Shown one piece after another: positions 50,720 to 62,573 of a stretch of 64,000 bases of DNA. Location: positions 496,001 through 560,000 of the forward strand of contig CAVZEU010000001.1 in NCBI GenBank assembly GCA_963774415.1, given 5' to 3'. The number at the start of each line of letters is the position of its first letter. The stretch's first letter is position 1. The translations under genes were made by a program, and so were the position numbers. The notes under the pieces are model-generated. The model was given only the letters and a program-made list of their open reading frames with translations. It ran no database searches and was not told the DNA's origin. The DNA is from SZUA-36 sp963774415 (GTDB lineage Bacteria; Pseudomonadota; Gammaproteobacteria; Xanthomonadales; SZUA-36).

Positions 50720-51492
50720 TTGACCTGGCTTTGGGCGGCGACGACGTTCTTGATGATCTCTTCCGTCATCTTGGCCGCGTGCTTGTCGAATTCCTTGTCC
50801 CGCTTGTAGATGTAGTCCGCGGCCTCGATCTGGCGCTTGAAGCCTTTTGATACCACCTCGTCGTCGAACATGCGCTGGTAGGCGTCGGACTGACCGCTGA
50901 CCGCGCGGATGGACTCGTCGGTGATGCGGTCGAGTTCCTTGCTGAAACTGGCGAATTCCATTTCGTTGCGCAAACGCAGCGTCCGCGCCCTGTAAGTCTT
51001 GAGGTAAGCCGCCATCTTCCCGTTCTCGGCCAGCCCCGCGAAGCTGATGCTGTCGGCGATGGCGTTGCGGATGATGATGGCGTCCTCGCTGATGCCGTTC
51101 ACATCCAGCATGCTGATCAGCACCGGGTTGGCTTTCTTGATGGCAGCCAGTTTGTCGCGGATTTCCTGGTGGGAACCATTGGCGAACCGCAGCAGCGTGG
51201 CCGCCCCGTTCAGCATCGTTGCCTGATCGACGATACGCGTCAGCGGTGTCGTGAAGGACTCGGGATCGATGCTGACCCCCTTGCCGGCAGCGGTGTCTTC
51301 GGCATCAGGCAGCAGGCGCTTGACCAGGGCCGGGTCCGCGCCGACCGCGATCATCAGCACCAGGCTCAGCTGCCGGTACTGCTCGCCTGGCGGCAGGGTT
51401 TCGATCGCTGAAAAGTCCACCGCGCCGGCCCGCGCGCCAGCGGTCGCCAGCATGGCGAGAGCGAGCAGCAGGGCTCTGAGAATCTTTGTCAT
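50713..51492 (-). CDS. Secreted helical protein, unknown
   Basis: 259 aa with a signal peptide (MTKILRALLLALAMLATAGA). The mature part is almost all helical and charged, e.g. RDKLAAIKKANPVLISML and DRITDESIRAVSGQSDAY, with no Cys and no motif I recognise. It is encoded downstream of, and overlaps by four bases, the MORN-like lipoprotein gene, so both are translationally coupled. Its 3' end overlaps the convergent repeat-protein gene by seven bases. Location ties it to the vWA/kinase block, but a shared function is not proven. Confidence 0.72.
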   Translation of the reverse strand: MTKILRALLLALAMLATAGARAGAVDFSAIETLPPGEQYRQLSLVLMIAVGADPALVKRLLPDAEDTAAGKGVSIDPESFTTPLTRIVDQATMLNGAATLLRFANGSHQEIRDKLAAIKKANPVLISMLDVNGISEDAIIIRNAIADSISFAGLAENGKMAAYLKTYRARTLRLRNEMEFASFSKELDRITDESIRAVSGQSDAYQRMFDDEVVSKGFKRQIEAADYIYKRDKEFDKHAAKMTEEIIKNVVAAQSQVNH

Positions 51493-53465
51493 GGGTTCAA
51501 TACCTGCACTGCAACCGGGCTTGCCCTGAACCTAAGACCGCGAAACCGGCCCGAATCTCCCCGGCCTGTGTCCACGCCCGCCTTGAAGCGCCGAATTTGG
51601 GGTTGCGAACCCGTCTTTTCCACGCGCACCTCGCCGTCCGGCTCGCCGCTTTTGAAGGAACCCTCGTAATAGCTTGCCGCCAACTGACCGCGGTGCCGGA
51701 TGATCATGCCGCCGATACCCTGCGCCAAACCTTTCCTGGCGTCGCCCAGGTATTCCACGCTGCCGCCCTGCCCGTCCGTCGCCACACCGTAACCATGCCC
51801 GCTCGCCAGGCCGTGATCGCAGAGGCCATACCAGCGCCCCGGGTCGCGGAATCCGGGCTGTTTGAAGATACAGTGATCGGCGCTCGCGACCTGCATGGAA
51901 CGGACGCGCGCCTGGTACAGGCTCAGCGTCTTGTTGCGGAACTCGGCAAAACCCTTCGCGGTTATCACTTCCTTGGATTCCAGCCATTCCATCTGCACCG
52001 ACATTTGCCGATTGAAAGCCGGCGCCATGCGTGCCATGAAGTACTTGCCCACCTCCTCTGACTCCGTGCGGGTCTCGAAAGACTGGTGCATCGCCCACAC
52101 CGAACCGCCCAGCGCGGCGCCGGTGGCCGCGACCATGGTCGCGGCGCCAGCCGAGGTCGAGGCCACCGCGGCGCCGTAGACGGAACCGGCCAGCGCGATG
52201 GCGGCCACGGCGGTCGTGAGATTTTGCTTGCGGGCGAGATGGCGGCGTTGCTCGAGCATGCGGTACTCGGCCGCGATAATCTTGCGCATTTTCACGCCGT
52301 AGTTGCCGCGGTAGGTGCCATCGTAGATGCTGTCGGACTGGGCGGCGAGGAACTCGCGCTCGGCACCGACGAGCGCTTCGGCGAGGTGCAGGCGGGCGCG
52401 CACGCTTTCGTCGTCGGATTGCATGAAAAACACCTTGGCCAGTTCCGGGTCGAAGCGGCTCAGGGCCCGCTGCCGGGCGAAAAAAGTGGCCCGATTGTGG
52501 TCGATGCTGTTGAGCAGATCGACGATGCGCCTGCTCGCACCCTTGACAAAGCCGCCTTCGAAAGGATCGATTTTGTCGCCGTTTTCCAGCGCGGCCACGG
52601 CCGTCCCGTTCATTTTTATCTTTTCAAGCGGGTATTGTTCGACCGCGATGCTTCCGCCGCCGCCCTCGCTGGTGTTTTTGTAGGGTATTTGCAGCGTGGG
52701 TTCGTCACGTTCCCGCAAAAAAGCGATGAAATCCAGTGACGGGGCGCGTTCATCCACGCTGCCGTCCAGGCGCGACTTGAACTGCTCTCGGCTGTGTGCG
52801 GTGGCCTGGCGCCAGGCCGTGCTCGCCAGCGGCGGACTGCTGATCAACAGTCCGTTGAGGGCGGGTTCGGACCAGCGGCCGGTCTTGACCACGATCAAAG
52901 GTGTCACCAGGTCGCCGAAGGTGACCGGCGGTGAGTCCATGAGCCGGTTGATATCCGGGAACGAATACACGTTGAAGTCGATCGTCAGCACCGCCGGCAC
53001 CTGCTCGGTCGCCAGAATGGGCCGGCTGTACAGTTGGTGCTGCTTGTCCCAGGCGATGATGTGGGGCGACAGCAACACGGACCCCTCGGGCAGTTTCCGC
53101 TTCAGTTCGTGGTACAGGGACATGGCGTAATAGCTGGATTTCTCGACCACCGATTGCGCGATTCTTGCCGCCTGTGATTTTGCGGCCGATGCCGTGACCT
53201 CACCGCCGATGGCCTTGATGGCAAAAGAACTGACATACAGGTTCTCGGCATAATCATGGATCATGGCCGGGTAACGGATGATGACCAGGGCCGCCGCTTC
53301 CGGCGCTTTCGGGTTGGTGACTTTCTCGGCTTTCAGATGTGCATAGACCGAATTGTCGACGCCCGCTGCCATGCCTGCGCAGCCATTGAGCAAAGCCGCC
53401 AACAACGCCGCCAAAACGACCCGGGCGACCACGGCAAGGTTTGGATTAATTCTGGCTGTGGGCAT
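51489..53465 (-). CDS. Large lipoprotein with MORN-like C-terminus
   Basis: 658 aa from ATG 53465 (GGAAG about ten bases upstream); the frame upstream to 53747 runs antisense over the tRNA-Cys and is not coding. A lipobox LLNGC (about residues 24-28) predicts an outer- or inner-membrane lipoprotein. Most of the chain is an uncharacterised alpha/beta region; near residue 430 there is a Gly/Ala-rich hydrophobic hairpin (AVAAIALAGSVYGAAVAS). The C-terminus has MORN-like pieces (VEYLGDARKGLAQGIGGMII, YYEGSFKSGEPDGEVRV). It overlaps the small secreted gene downstream. No known family. Confidence 0.75.
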   Translation of the reverse strand: MPTARINPNLAVVARVVLAALLAALLNGCAGMAAGVDNSVYAHLKAEKVTNPKAPEAAALVIIRYPAMIHDYAENLYVSSFAIKAIGGEVTASAAKSQAARIAQSVVEKSSYYAMSLYHELKRKLPEGSVLLSPHIIAWDKQHQLYSRPILATEQVPAVLTIDFNVYSFPDINRLMDSPPVTFGDLVTPLIVVKTGRWSEPALNGLLISSPPLASTAWRQATAHSREQFKSRLDGSVDERAPSLDFIAFLRERDEPTLQIPYKNTSEGGGGSIAVEQYPLEKIKMNGTAVAALENGDKIDPFEGGFVKGASRRIVDLLNSIDHNRATFFARQRALSRFDPELAKVFFMQSDDESVRARLHLAEALVGAEREFLAAQSDSIYDGTYRGNYGVKMRKIIAAEYRMLEQRRHLARKQNLTTAVAAIALAGSVYGAAVASTSAGAATMVAATGAALGGSVWAMHQSFETRTESEEVGKYFMARMAPAFNRQMSVQMEWLESKEVITAKGFAEFRNKTLSLYQARVRSMQVASADHCIFKQPGFRDPGRWYGLCDHGLASGHGYGVATDGQGGSVEYLGDARKGLAQGIGGMIIRHRGQLAASYYEGSFKSGEPDGEVRVEKTGSQPQIRRFKAGVDTGRGDSGRFRGLRFRASPVAVQVLNP

Positions 53466-53586
53466 CCTCGATGAACTTCCGATGATAATGACAGGCCTTG
53501 GCGGCCGGTTCCGCCCTGGAACGCGGTCGATCGACGGGATGAATTGTAAGGCATACGCAACCGCAAAGGGCCGGTACGCTTGAAAT

Positions 53587-53660
53587 TGGAGGCCAGGGTC
53601 GGAATCGAACCGGCGTAAACGGCTTTGCAGGCCGCAGCATAACCACTCTGCCACCTGGCC
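53587..53660 (-). tRNA. tRNA-Cys(GCA)
   Basis: 74 bases on the minus strand. GGCCAGG pairs with CCTGGCC, the anticodon loop gives GCA and the 3' end is T-CCA. It sits 42 bases upstream of tRNA-Gly reading in the same direction, so tRNA-Gly and tRNA-Cys are probably one transcript. Confidence 0.95.
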
Positions 53661-53702
53661 TCTGTGGAACGTACCCGCGCTGCGCACCCGGGCAGGTGAA
53701 AC

Positions 53703-53778
<76 letters not shown>

Positions 53779-53786
53779 AGTAAGGG

Positions 53787-53808
53787 GGCGTATTGTAAGC
53801 AATACGCC
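53787..53808. promoter_or_regulatory. Perfect 9-bp palindrome between tRNA-Gly and infA
   Basis: GGCGTATTG TAAG CAATACGCC: a 9-base stem with a 4-base loop, 9 bases upstream of the tRNA-Gly 5' end and 148 bases before infA. No T-run follows on either strand, so an operator-like site or cruciform is as likely as a terminator. Confidence 0.4.
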
Positions 53809-53956
53809 GGTAGTGTCAACAAGGCCAGTTTCCATACGTTGACCCCTGAATTCTATATGCGCCAAAGAGGGCGTTCAATACGAATCACGCTTTTTCCCTT
53901 TCGATCTCCGTCTGCCGATGGCACAATACCGGCACGTGGCGCAGACATAAGAGATC

Positions 53957-54175
53957 ATGGCGAAAGAAGACGTAATCGAAATGGAAGGCAAGGTGCTCGA
54001 AACCTTGCCGAATACGCTGTTCAAGGTCGAACTCGAAAATGGTCACGTCGTCACGGCGCACATCTCTGGGCGCATGCGCAAGCACTACATCAGGATACTG
54101 ACAGGCGACATGGTCAAAGTCGAACTGACCCCGTACGATCTTTCCAAGGGCCGCATCATCTACCGTATGAAATAG
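53957..54175 (+). CDS. infA: Translation initiation factor IF-1
   Basis: 72-aa single OB-fold protein that binds the ribosomal A site during initiation. The chain is canonical from MAKEDVIEMEGKV through ENGHVVTAHISGRMRKHYIR to LSKGRIIYRMK. The length is exactly the family's. It is convergent with clpA, as in many gammaproteobacteria, with three bases between the stops. Confidence 0.98.
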   Translation: MAKEDVIEMEGKVLETLPNTLFKVELENGHVVTAHISGRMRKHYIRILTGDMVKVELTPYDLSKGRIIYRMK

Positions 54176-54178
54176 CGG

Positions 54179-56491
54179 CTAACCGTCCGCCGGCTCGGTC
54201 GTACTGGCCGCCGGCAACGCCTTCTGCTCCCCGCTCGCCGCCTTGGTGCGGATGACCAGTTCTTTCTGCTGCTTGCCCGACAGGCGGATTTCCACTTCGC
54301 CGCCAGCGGCGAGTTCGCCGAACAACAGGTCGTCCGCCAGTTTGCGCTTGATCTGGTCCTGGATGACGCGCTTCATCGGCCGCGCCCCCATTTCCTTGTC
54401 GAAGCCCCGCTCCGCCAGCCATTCGCGTGCCTGCTGGGAAACGCTGATGGTGACGTCCTTCAACACCAGTTGCGCCTCGAGTTCGAGGATGAACTTGTCG
54501 ACGATCTGCAGCACGATGTCGAAATTGAGCGGCTTGAACTGGATCACCGCGTCGAGACGGTTGCGGAATTCCGGCGTGAAAGTCCTGCGGATCGCCTCGG
54601 CGGCATCGGTTTCGTTGTCCTGATCGGTAAAACCGATCGCCCGGCGCGCGCTCTGCTGGGCGCCGGCATTGGTCGTCATTACCACAATCACGTTGCGGAA
54701 ATCCGCTTCGCGGCCGTTGGTGTCCGTGAGTATGCCGTGGTCCATGATCTGCAGCAGGACGTTGTAGACGTCCGGGTGCGCTTTTTCAATTTCATCGAGC
54801 AGCAGCACCGCGTGCGGGTTGCGTGTCACCGCCTCGGTCAGCAGGCCGCCCTGGTCGAAGCCGACATAACCCGGAGGCGCCCCGACCAACCGCGAGACGG
54901 AGTGCGCCTCCATGTATTCGGACATGTCGAAACGAATCAGTTCGATCCCCATGACCATCGCCAGTTGCCGCGTGACCTCGGTCTTGCCGACACCCGTCGG
55001 CCCGGAAAACAGGAACGAACCGATCGGGTGGTCCTCCTCGCCGAGGCCGGAGCGCGCCATCTTGATCGCCGACGCCAGCGCGTCGATGGCCTCGTCCTGG
55101 CCAAAGACCGTCAGCTTCAGATCGCGGTCGAGGTTGCGCAGCGCGTCACGATCAGAGCGCGACACCTGCTTCGGCGGGATGCGCGCCATATGGGCGATCA
55201 CGGCCTCGATGTCGTGTTCATCCAGTTGCTGCTTGCGCTCCGACTCCGGCAACATGCGTTGCCGCGCGCCGGCCTCGTCGATGACGTCGATGGCCTTGTC
55301 CGGCAGGTGCCGGTCGATAATGTGACGATTCGAAAGCTCCGCCGCCGCCCGCAGCGCGTCGTCGGTGTAATCCACGTTGTGGTGTTCGCCGAAACGGGAC
55401 TTCAGGCCGCGCAGGATCTCGATCGTCTCCTCCACCGTCGGCTCGACGATGTCGATCTTCTGGAAACGCCGCGCCAGCGCCCGGTCTTTTTCGAACACGC
55501 CCCGGAACTCCTGGAAGGTGGTCGAGCCGATACAGCGCAGGTCGCCGGAAGCCAGCACCGGCTTGATCAGGTTCGAAGCGTCCATGACCCCGCCCGAAGC
55601 GGCCCCCGCCCCGATGATCGTGTGAATCTCGTCGATAAAAAGTATCGCCCCGTCGATCTTGTGCAGTTCGGCCAGCACGGCTTTCAGGCGCTTTTCGAAA
55701 TCACCCCGGTACTTGGTGCCGGCCAGCAAGGCGCCGAGATCGAGGGCGAAAATCGTCGAGCCCTCGAGCACCGCGGGAACTTCCTCGTTGACGATCCGAA
55801 GCGCCAGGCCTTCGGCCATGGCCGTTTTCCCGACGCCGGCTTCGCCCACGAACAGGGGATTGTTCTTGCGCCGGCGGCATAGCACCTGGATGGTCCGCTC
55901 GATTTCGCTTGCACGCCCGATCAGCGGATCGATCCTGCCTTCGCGCGCACGCTCATTGAGATTGCTGGCAAAGCTGTCCAGCGCGCTCTTGGGCGCGGCG
56001 GCGCTGTCCCTGGTGCTTTCCTCCTCGGCCTCGGCGGCCTCCCCCTCGCTATCCTTCTCCAGCGGCGATATGCCGTGTGAAATGTAATTGATGACATCGA
56101 GGCGAGTGACGTCGAACTTGTTCAAAAGGTAGGTCGCGTAGGAGTCCTTTTCGCTGAATATCGCCACCAGCACGTTCGAACCGACCACCTCCTGCTTGCC
56201 GGACGACTGCACATGGTACAACGCCCTTTGCAGGACTCGCTGAAAGCCGATGGTGGGCTGGGTGTCGCGGGTATCGTCCTCGGCCAGCATCGGCACGGTG
56301 TCCTTGAGCGTATTGCGCAGTTCCCGCTCCAGGCCGGTCACATCGACGCCGCAGGCGCTCAGAACCGACAGCGCGGAACCGTTATCCAGCAGCGCCAGCA
56401 GCAGGTGCTCCACGGTCAGGAATTCGTGACTCGCGCTTCGCGCCTCCTGGTAAGCCTGGCTGATCGTGATTTCCAGTTCCTTGCTGAACAT
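54179..56491 (-). CDS. clpA: ATP-dependent Clp protease ATP-binding subunit ClpA
   Basis: 770-aa AAA+ unfoldase that feeds substrates to ClpP. The N-domain begins MFSKELEITISQAYQEA. The first ATPase domain has GEAGVGKTAMAEGLA, the second has GPTGVGKTEVTRQLA, both with Walker B-like acidic motifs (LFIDEIH, LLLDEIE). ATG 56491 has GGAGAC upstream. It lies downstream of clpS, its adaptor, with 64 bases between. ClpP is not in the window. Confidence 0.97.
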   Translation of the reverse strand: MFSKELEITISQAYQEARSASHEFLTVEHLLLALLDNGSALSVLSACGVDVTGLERELRNTLKDTVPMLAEDDTRDTQPTIGFQRVLQRALYHVQSSGKQEVVGSNVLVAIFSEKDSYATYLLNKFDVTRLDVINYISHGISPLEKDSEGEAAEAEEESTRDSAAAPKSALDSFASNLNERAREGRIDPLIGRASEIERTIQVLCRRRKNNPLFVGEAGVGKTAMAEGLALRIVNEEVPAVLEGSTIFALDLGALLAGTKYRGDFEKRLKAVLAELHKIDGAILFIDEIHTIIGAGAASGGVMDASNLIKPVLASGDLRCIGSTTFQEFRGVFEKDRALARRFQKIDIVEPTVEETIEILRGLKSRFGEHHNVDYTDDALRAAAELSNRHIIDRHLPDKAIDVIDEAGARQRMLPESERKQQLDEHDIEAVIAHMARIPPKQVSRSDRDALRNLDRDLKLTVFGQDEAIDALASAIKMARSGLGEEDHPIGSFLFSGPTGVGKTEVTRQLAMVMGIELIRFDMSEYMEAHSVSRLVGAPPGYVGFDQGGLLTEAVTRNPHAVLLLDEIEKAHPDVYNVLLQIMDHGILTDTNGREADFRNVIVVMTTNAGAQQSARRAIGFTDQDNETDAAEAIRRTFTPEFRNRLDAVIQFKPLNFDIVLQIVDKFILELEAQLVLKDVTISVSQQAREWLAERGFDKEMGARPMKRVIQDQIKRKLADDLLFGELAAGGEVEIRLSGKQQKELVIRTKAASGEQKALPAASTTEPADG

Positions 56492-56555
56492 CAAGGTGTC
56501 TCCGGCGGTTTAATCATTTCATTTACCTGTTTCGACCCGACTGCCTGAGGGCAGT

Positions 56556-56885
56556 TCAGGCCTTCTCCAGCGCGCACTTGAGCGGGTGCTCGTGCTGCCG
56601 CGAATATTCGTTCACCTGCACAACCTTGGTCTCCGCGATTTCGCGCGTAAAGACGCCGCAAACGCCCTTGCCGCGGGTGTGCACGTGCAACATGATCTGG
56701 GTGGCGCGGTCATGCCCCAGGCCGAAAAACAACTGGATGACCTCGACCACGAAATCCATCGGCGTGAAATCGTCATTCAGCAGCACCACCTTGTACATCG
56801 GCGGCGGCTTGACCTCGGGACGGACCTCTTCGACGGCCAGCCCGCGGTTATGTTGTGATCCCGTTTCGTTACCCATCGACGCCAT
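56556..56885 (-). CDS. clpS: ClpA adaptor protein ClpS
   Basis: 109-aa N-end-rule adaptor that hands substrates to ClpA. The folded part is canonical: YKVVLLNDDFTPMDFVVEV, with the Asn-Asp and Asp residues of the N-end pocket, the helix with HDRATQIMLHVHTRGKG and the end HEHPLKCALEKA. The start is ATG 56885; MGNETG at 56876 is equally possible and neither has a strong ribosome site. It is divergent from mnmA. Confidence 0.95.
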   Translation of the reverse strand: MASMGNETGSQHNRGLAVEEVRPEVKPPPMYKVVLLNDDFTPMDFVVEVIQLFFGLGHDRATQIMLHVHTRGKGVCGVFTREIAETKVVQVNEYSRQHEHPLKCALEKA

Positions 56886-56940
56886 TTTATAACAGATTGC
56901 CGCGATTGACCTTCCACTGATTGACCCCATTTACATTCCT

Positions 56941-58056
56941 ATGGACAACAATAACGGCAAAATAATCGTTGCATTGTCCGGTGGTGTCGATTCTGCCGTT
57001 TCGGCCTTGCTGCTGCAACAGCAAGGACAGACCGTCGAGGCCATGTTCATGAAGAACTGGGAGGAAGACGACCGCTTCGGCGAGTGCGCGGCGGCCGCGG
57101 ACAAGGCCGACGCCGCTGCCGTGGCAGCCGCCCTCGGCATCGAACTGCACGGCCGCAATTTCGCCGCGGAATACTGGGACAATGTCTTCACGGAGTTTCT
57201 CGACGAATACAGGGCCGGGCGCACACCCAACCCCGACATCCTCTGCAACCGTGAAATCAAGTTCAAGACATTTCTCGAGCACGCGCAGGGTCTCGGCGCC
57301 GAGATGATCGCAACGGGGCACTATGTCCGCAGCGACCGCAAAGACGGCAAAAGCCGATTACTGAGGGGGCTCGACCGGAACAAGGACCAGAGTTATTTTC
57401 TCTACGCCGTGGGACACGAACAACTGGCCAGGACGCTGTTTCCGATCGGTGAGATGGAAAAGCCCGCCGTGCGCGAACTCGCCCGGAAGGCCGGGTTCAG
57501 GGTCCACGACAAGAAAGACAGCACTGGCATCTGTTTTATCGGCGAACGCAATTTCAAGCATTTCCTGGCCGATTACCTGCCCTCCGAGCGCGGTGAGATC
57601 CGCACCCCCGAAGGCCGGCGAATCGGCGAGCACGACGGATTGATGTTTCATACGCTGGGACAGCGCCAGGGACTCGGCATCGGGGGTCTCAACGGCTACG
57701 CGGACGCGCCCTGGTACGTGCTGCACAAGGACCCCGACAACAACATTCTCTACGTCGGCCAGGGTCACGAGCACCCGTGGCTGATGTCCACCTGGCTCGA
57801 GGCCGGGCAACTCGCCTGGGTTTCCGGAGAAGCCCCCAGGGCCGGTACGCGCCTGTCGGCCAAGACCCGCTACCGCCAGCCGGATCAGCCGGTGCGGATC
57901 GAAGGCGTCAGCGCCGCAAGCCTGCAGCTGCGTTTCGAATCACCGCAGCGCGCGGTCACGCCGGGCCAGTCCGTCGTACTCTACGACGGCGACGTCTGCC
58001 TGGGCGGCGGCATCATCGGCCGCACCAACGCACCGCCGGCGGTCACGGCGCCATGA
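56941..58056 (+). CDS. mnmA: tRNA-specific 2-thiouridylase MnmA
   Basis: 371-aa enzyme that puts sulfur on U34 of tRNAs for Lys, Glu and Gln. The PP-loop is VALSGGVDSAVSALLL. The two catalytic cysteines are in NPDILCNREIKF and STGICFIGERNF. The HTLGQRQGLGIGG loop and the C-terminal beta barrel are complete. hflD starts within its stop codon (ATGA), as in other gammaproteobacteria. Confidence 0.97.
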   Translation: MDNNNGKIIVALSGGVDSAVSALLLQQQGQTVEAMFMKNWEEDDRFGECAAAADKADAAAVAAALGIELHGRNFAAEYWDNVFTEFLDEYRAGRTPNPDILCNREIKFKTFLEHAQGLGAEMIATGHYVRSDRKDGKSRLLRGLDRNKDQSYFLYAVGHEQLARTLFPIGEMEKPAVRELARKAGFRVHDKKDSTGICFIGERNFKHFLADYLPSERGEIRTPEGRRIGEHDGLMFHTLGQRQGLGIGGLNGYADAPWYVLHKDPDNNILYVGQGHEHPWLMSTWLEAGQLAWVSGEAPRAGTRLSAKTRYRQPDQPVRIEGVSAASLQLRFESPQRAVTPGQSVVLYDGDVCLGGGIIGRTNAPPAVTAP

Positions 58057-58661
58057 AGAACCGCACACTGGCATTGGCCGGCCTGTTCCAGTCCACCGAG
58101 CTGGTGCGGCAGGCCGCCAACCACGGCACCTGGTCGGGGTTCGGTGCCAACGCCTGCCTGGACGCCCTGCTCGCCATCGAGGCCGATTCGACCGAGGCCG
58201 TGTACGGCGGGGCCGGTAACCTGCGCCTGGGCATAGAAACCCTGATCGCGGTGCTGGGCGGCGACCGCCGCTACATCGAGAGCCTCGGCTACGCGATCTC
58301 GATCATGCAACTCGAGACACGGTTCCGGAAGGACCGGGCGATGCAGGAAACCGTCGGCAGCGGGCTGCAGGCCATTACCCGCCTGGGCGATGACCTCGAG
58401 GACTACGAAAAGCGTGACCTGCAGGCCCAGGAGGTTGCCAAGCTGTATTGCAATACCATCAGCACGATCAATCCGCGGATCGTGGTGCACGGCAAGCCGC
58501 AGTATCTGCAAGTGCCCAGGACGGTCAACTGGATCCGCGCGCTGCTGTTTGCCGGTCTGCGCTCGGCGGTGCTCTGGCGGCAACTCGGCGGCGGTCGTTT
58601 CAGCCTGATGTTCGGGCGCAAGAAAATGCTGCGGCAGGCAGAATCGCTGTTGCCCGGATAG
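58053..58661 (+). CDS. hflD: High frequency lysogenization protein HflD homologue
   Basis: 202-aa helical, membrane-associated protein. The start at ATG 58053 overlaps mnmA by four bases. Family features are ALAGLFQSTELVRQAANHG, then GNLRLGIETLIAVLG and the ETRFRKDRAMQ helix, and the C-terminal VNWIRALLFAGLRSAVLWRQ. In E. coli HflD binds phage lambda CII; its normal role is unclear. The mnmA-hflD pair is common in gammaproteobacteria. Confidence 0.93.
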   Translation: MKNRTLALAGLFQSTELVRQAANHGTWSGFGANACLDALLAIEADSTEAVYGGAGNLRLGIETLIAVLGGDRRYIESLGYAISIMQLETRFRKDRAMQETVGSGLQAITRLGDDLEDYEKRDLQAQEVAKLYCNTISTINPRIVVHGKPQYLQVPRTVNWIRALLFAGLRSAVLWRQLGGGRFSLMFGRKKMLRQAESLLPG

Positions 58662-58674
58662 GTCCAGATTACAT

Positions 58675-58704
58675 TTGGGAAATGGCCCTGGGATAGGCGA
58701 TAAT
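58675..58704 (+). promoter_or_regulatory. Candidate sigma-70 promoter of acnA
   Basis: TTGGGA and GATAAT separated by 18 bases, ending 77 bases upstream of the acnA start, in the only gap between hflD and acnA. It is a reasonable but not strong match. Confidence 0.35.
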
Positions 58705-58781
58705 ACCCTGTTTAACAACAGCCCGAAGCGCAGTTAGAACCGCACCGCCTGTAAGGTTCACAAAGGTCAAGGGAGGCCAGC

Positions 58782-61427
<2,646 letters not shown>

Positions 61428-61451
<24 letters not shown>

Positions 61452-62573
61452 AGCCGTTAGAGGCGGTTCCTGCGCGTGCAGGAACCAGCGCCTGAGCAAC
61501 AGGTTGCGTGCGAACCAGCGATTTTTCATCAGCAGGCGCGCCAGTGCCTGCCTGAGCCGCTGCGGCGCGCGCGACTCCGCAGCCGCCGGGCGGCGGTTGC
61601 CGAACCTTTGCTCGATCGCCCGCACGTAGGTTTGCAGGCGCGCGGCCGAGTAGTCTCCGCCGCAGGCCAGGATGACCGACGCCGCCAGCAGCGCCGATTC
61701 CACTGCCGGGCGAATGCCCTCGCCGCTTTGGCTGTAGGCAAGCCCGGCCGCATCGCCGATGAGCAGCACCCCGTCCCGCACCAGTTCGCGGGTGCCGTGC
61801 TGATAGAGCAGGTAGGCGTGGCCCTTGAACTTACGCGGCAGGTCCTGCGGGATCCGGCCGTTGTCGGCCAGGTAGGCGCAAAAACGCTTCACATGCCCCG
61901 ATAGGGCGTGCTTGTCCTCACGGCCCAGGCCGATATTCAGGTAGTTGCCCTTGCGCAGCACCCAGCCGTAGCCCTTCAGGTCCGGCGTGAAATACAGTTC
62001 CGGTGTCGCTGCGTCCGTCGGGCAGGCGGCAAGCTGCTCGTCGCTCATCTCGAACTCGATTTCCTGCGCGGCCACGGCCGTCTCGCTGGCGCCCTTGGAG
62101 CCGATAGCGCGGGCTACCGGACAGAAATGCCCGCCCGCGCCGACCACCAGGCTGGCGCGGATCGTGTCGTTGACGATCCAGCGGCCAGCGTCCCGCCGCA
62201 TGCCCTCGAAGCTTTCCCCGAGGCGCAGTTCCGCACCGCAGCGGCGCAACAGGTAGTGATCGAATTCGATGCGGCGAATGGCGTAACTGACCGGCTCTCC
62301 CGGAAAGTGGGAACTTACCGGGCGCTGGCCGATCTGGCCGGTACGAAACGCGTGAATCGGCTGCAGTACGTGGTCGCGGGCGTATTCGTCGAGGTCGAGT
62401 TCCAGTTCCCGTATGACGGCCGGCGTCACCCAGCCGGCGCAAACCTTGTCGCGCGGAAACTGCGCCTTGTCCATGACCACCACTTTCAGCCCGGCGCGCG
62501 TCAGCGACCATGCGAGCGTGGAGCCGGCGGGGCCGCCGCCGACGATGAGCACGTCCGTATCAAGCATCGGCAT
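61428..62573 (-). CDS. FAD-dependent oxidoreductase, geranylgeranyl-reductase-like
   Basis: 381 aa. N-terminal dinucleotide motif VLIVGGGPAGSTLAWSLTRAG, then DKVCAGWVTP (the Cys-Gly signature of geranylgeranyl reductase-type flavoproteins) and a second FAD motif VLLIGDAAGLAYSQSGEGI. Such enzymes reduce or oxidise isoprenoid or lipid double bonds. It overlaps by 14 bases the cyclopropane-synthase-like gene upstream on the same strand, so lipid modification is the most likely job. The C-terminal 70 residues are Arg-rich. Confidence 0.85.

Noticed and set aside
54470..55882. 470-aa open frame on the plus strand opposite clpA
   Set aside because: Antisense to clpA with both Walker motifs in the other strand; no independent support.
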